Assembly (NCBI RefSeq): GCF_008933165.1
Contig: NZ_WBVQ01000002.1
Coordinates: forward strand, 1,139,569 to 1,203,568
Direction: 5' to 3'
Source: Phaeocystidibacter marisrubri
GTDB taxonomy: Bacteria > Bacteroidota > Bacteroidia > Flavobacteriales > Schleiferiaceae
Length of the DNA: 64,000 nucleotides
The number at the start of each line of letters is the position of its first letter. The stretch's first letter is position 1. Position numbers and translations under genes: made by a program. The notes beneath the pieces are model-generated. The model saw nothing but the letters and a program-made list of their open reading frames with translations, was not told where the DNA came from and made no database searches. Below, piece after piece: positions 62,484-64,000 of the stretch.

Positions 62484-63760
62484 GGTGTTGCAGTAATTCG
62501 TCCGTTATTCGTTCTCCACATCATATTGGCATCACTTGCACTTATCTGACCGTCCATGTTGAAGTCCGCGTTAGAATAAATGTTCAAGTTACCATTTGCT
62601 GGCTGCCAGTATGAGTTTTTATCGGAAGCACTAATCTGTCCCGTTCCGTCCGCGTCTCCAGCCATCATCATCGAAACTCCACTCTTCACCTTAGCTCCTG
62701 TTACTCCGCCATACATAGCAGAAGCTCCTGTGGAAAAGTCGTATTCCCAACGAGCGATTGGCGGTAGTGAGTCGTTGTAAGTCAATGAGTCAGCGCTCAT
62801 CACTGCCAAGTGATTACGGTGATAGACAACTACAAACTGCTTCTTATTTGGGTTGAATTCTGTATTGTCAAATTCAAGATAAGAGCTACCGTCTAAATCT
62901 ACGATTGTTCCATCTTTAAGCAAAAAGCCAGCTCGTTTAGCCAATGAGCTTGATGCGGCTGCATTGGAAACCAAGTACGTTTCTCTAATTTCTACCAAGA
63001 CCCAATCTACAACATCTGCATTTGGAATGGTTGTTACGCTCTCCCCGCCGGCATAGTTCCAAGGCGCCCCACTGTATGGGTTGCTCAAAGGAATTAGACC
63101 ATTGGTGTTAAGTGTGGTGTTCATCTCTCCAGTTGCGGAGTTGAAAGCACCTTCCAAGAAAACGGTAAGGTCCAAACGTGGTGATCCCAATGAAGGGAAG
63201 TCTGAGAATCTCATTTCGGCCGCGCTTGAAACAAACTTAGGCTGACGAGTAGTGAAGCAGTACATATTAGAAATGCTTTCATTTCTAGCTCCAGAAGTAA
63301 CCCATGAAAAAGCAGGGTCAGCGATTCCAGTGTATCCTGTGATTTCTACGTGAACAGAGCTGTAAACTACACCGTTGTCTAGCGCAATAACATTGTCGTT
63401 GAATTGCGATTGCGAATCGATGAACTGAGGGTTCATGGTGTAGATGACCTTATTCGCATTGTTCTGTGAACCAAAGCGAATGAAGCCTGGAGAAATACTG
63501 GTGTTGCCCGTTCTGCTGTGTACGTATCGGTTGGAGCTTACAGACACCATAGGGTTGGTAAACTGCGACCAATCAAAAGTGAAAACCAAATCACTAAAGG
63601 CAATAAAAGCGGTGTCTGAACGCGTACACTCCAAAGTAATGTCAAAATGCACAGTGCCCGAAGGGCTTTCCATGAAGTTAATCACGCCTACATCAATGCG
63701 CGTCTGACCAAAGCTCAAAGCTGAGGCAAGAAGAGTGATGTATGTGAAAAGCTTTTTCAT
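62480..63760 (-). CDS. Secreted protein with cohesin-like N-terminus and dockerin-like C-terminus
   Basis: Exported protein of 426 residues from ATG 63760 (MKKLFTYITLLASALSFGQ); the longer frame to 63850 lacks a good signal peptide. N-terminal beta domain similar to the downstream gene (LVFTFDWSQFTNPMVSVSSN). The C-terminus carries two dockerin-like calcium loops, DADGTGQISASDKNSYW and DFNMDGQISASDANMMWR, with D-x-D-G and D-x-N/D-x-D-G spacing. No T9SS sorting domain is seen, so it may be held at the surface through a partner. First complete gene of the cluster. Confidence 0.84.
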   Translation of the reverse strand: MKKLFTYITLLASALSFGQTRIDVGVINFMESPSGTVHFDITLECTRSDTAFIAFSDLVFTFDWSQFTNPMVSVSSNRYVHSRTGNTSISPGFIRFGSQNNANKVIYTMNPQFIDSQSQFNDNVIALDNGVVYSSVHVEITGYTGIADPAFSWVTSGARNESISNMYCFTTRQPKFVSSAAEMRFSDFPSLGSPRLDLTVFLEGAFNSATGEMNTTLNTNGLIPLSNPYSGAPWNYAGGESVTTIPNADVVDWVLVEIRETYLVSNAAASSSLAKRAGFLLKDGTIVDLDGSSYLEFDNTEFNPNKKQFVVVYHRNHLAVMSADSLTYNDSLPPIARWEYDFSTGASAMYGGVTGAKVKSGVSMMMAGDADGTGQISASDKNSYWQPANGNLNIYSNADFNMDGQISASDANMMWRTNNGRITATP

Positions 63761-63822
63761 TTTGATGTACTTCGGACTTTTGTGTGATAGGGTTCTATTC
63801 GTTTTTCTGTTGGAAGCGTAGA

Positions 63823-63848
63823 GCCGACAGGACTTGTGTCCCGTCGGC
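63823..63848 (-). terminator. Hairpin between dockerin-type genes
   Basis: GCCGACAGGAC (63823-63833) and GTCCCGTCGGC (63838-63848) form an 11-position stem with one A-C mismatch, TTGT loop. Read on the minus strand it follows the partial gene stop by 13 nt, but no T-run follows. Weak terminator or stabiliser. Confidence 0.45.
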
Positions 63849-63861
63849 AAAACTTAGAGGA

Positions 63862-64000
63862 TTATGGTGCTTGTGTGCTGTAATCGCGGTTGTTAAAGAC
63901 AATCGCACGGTCATCGGCATCAATTACACCGTCGAGGTTTGCATCACTGTTGCTGTATGCATCTGTCGTGTTGCGGTCAGAGTACACAGCGCTGTAATCA
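63862..64000 (-). CDS. Partial secreted protein ending in a dockerin-like repeat
   Basis: Only the last 46 codons lie in the window. The translation ends AYSNSDANLDGVIDADDRAI plus VFNNRDYSTQAP and stop: a single dockerin-like calcium loop (DANLDGVIDADD). The 5' part is beyond the right edge. It is the upstream member of the same minus-strand cluster as 62480-63760. Type and extent of the rest are unknown. Confidence 0.75.
   Translation of the reverse strand, partial: DYSAVYSDRNTTDAYSNSDANLDGVIDADDRAIVFNNRDYSTQAP

Noticed and set aside
63823-63848. Hairpin as a full intrinsic terminator
   Set aside because: No T-run follows on either strand and there is a mismatch in the stem; listed only with low confidence.

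Overview
The window is a piece of a Bacteroidota chromosome, most like a marine Flavobacteriales/Cryomorphaceae-type organism. The cues are three proteins that look like type IX secretion (T9SS) cargo, a SprE/PorW lipoprotein, an IPExxxVDY-family gene between rnc and pyk, YwqK/MORN_2 proteins, DUF4175, GSCFA and SIMPL proteins, promoters with the Bacteroidota -7 box TAnnTTTG, and an ATP synthase operon without atpD/atpC. No tRNA, rRNA, CRISPR array, insertion sequence or prophage was seen. Assignment below phylum is inference.

Layout. 0-2.6 kb: 3' part of katG and an SDR dehydrogenase. 2.9-9.8 kb: MORN-type lipoproteins, a four-gene signalling cassette on the minus strand (lipoprotein, 7-TM protein, histidine kinase, response regulator) and two unrecognised proteins, one with a 14-residue repeat. 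9.9-18.8 kb: DUF819 transporter-like protein, M28 peptidase, YkuK, a cation efflux protein, GSCFA, epimerase, NUDIX and a large MORN protein. 18.8-19.2 kb: a 349-bp intergenic region dense in DnaA-box-like sequences, where strand GC skew flips; I read it as the replication origin. 19.2-29.6 kb: rpiB, a TPR kinase/regulator/lipoprotein operon, DUF4175-ybeY, then mnmG flanked by two parS-like sites, and a methyltransferase. 29.7-41.4 kb: housekeeping genes (holB, pgk, cvpA, pheS, the acpP-fabF-rnc-IPExxxVDY-pyk operon, purN-rnhA, an M23 peptidase).

41.5-50.4 kb is a tightly packed run from sprE/porW through a bactofilin and atpZ into atpB-E-F-H-A-G, ending in a strong terminator. 51.1-53.9 kb holds a second copy of the four-gene signalling cassette, preceded by a clear operator-like dyad. 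54.3-64 kb carries a T9SS-sorted protein, an NtrY-like kinase, a SIMPL protein, a crotonase, an esterase, an S4 RNA-binding protein, and a minus-strand cluster of secreted proteins with cohesin-like and dockerin-like parts running off the right edge.

The main results are: (1) a candidate oriC with nearby parS sites, which would make this the origin domain of the chromosome; (2) two copies of the same lipoprotein/7-TM/kinase/regulator cassette, sharing gene order, an identical 25-nt gene overlap and a CPxxC ending on the lipoprotein, which looks like an undescribed envelope-sensing system; (3) a long hairpin between atpE and atpF. Start codons were moved inward from the longest reading frame where signal peptides, promoter boxes or family N-termini called for it.
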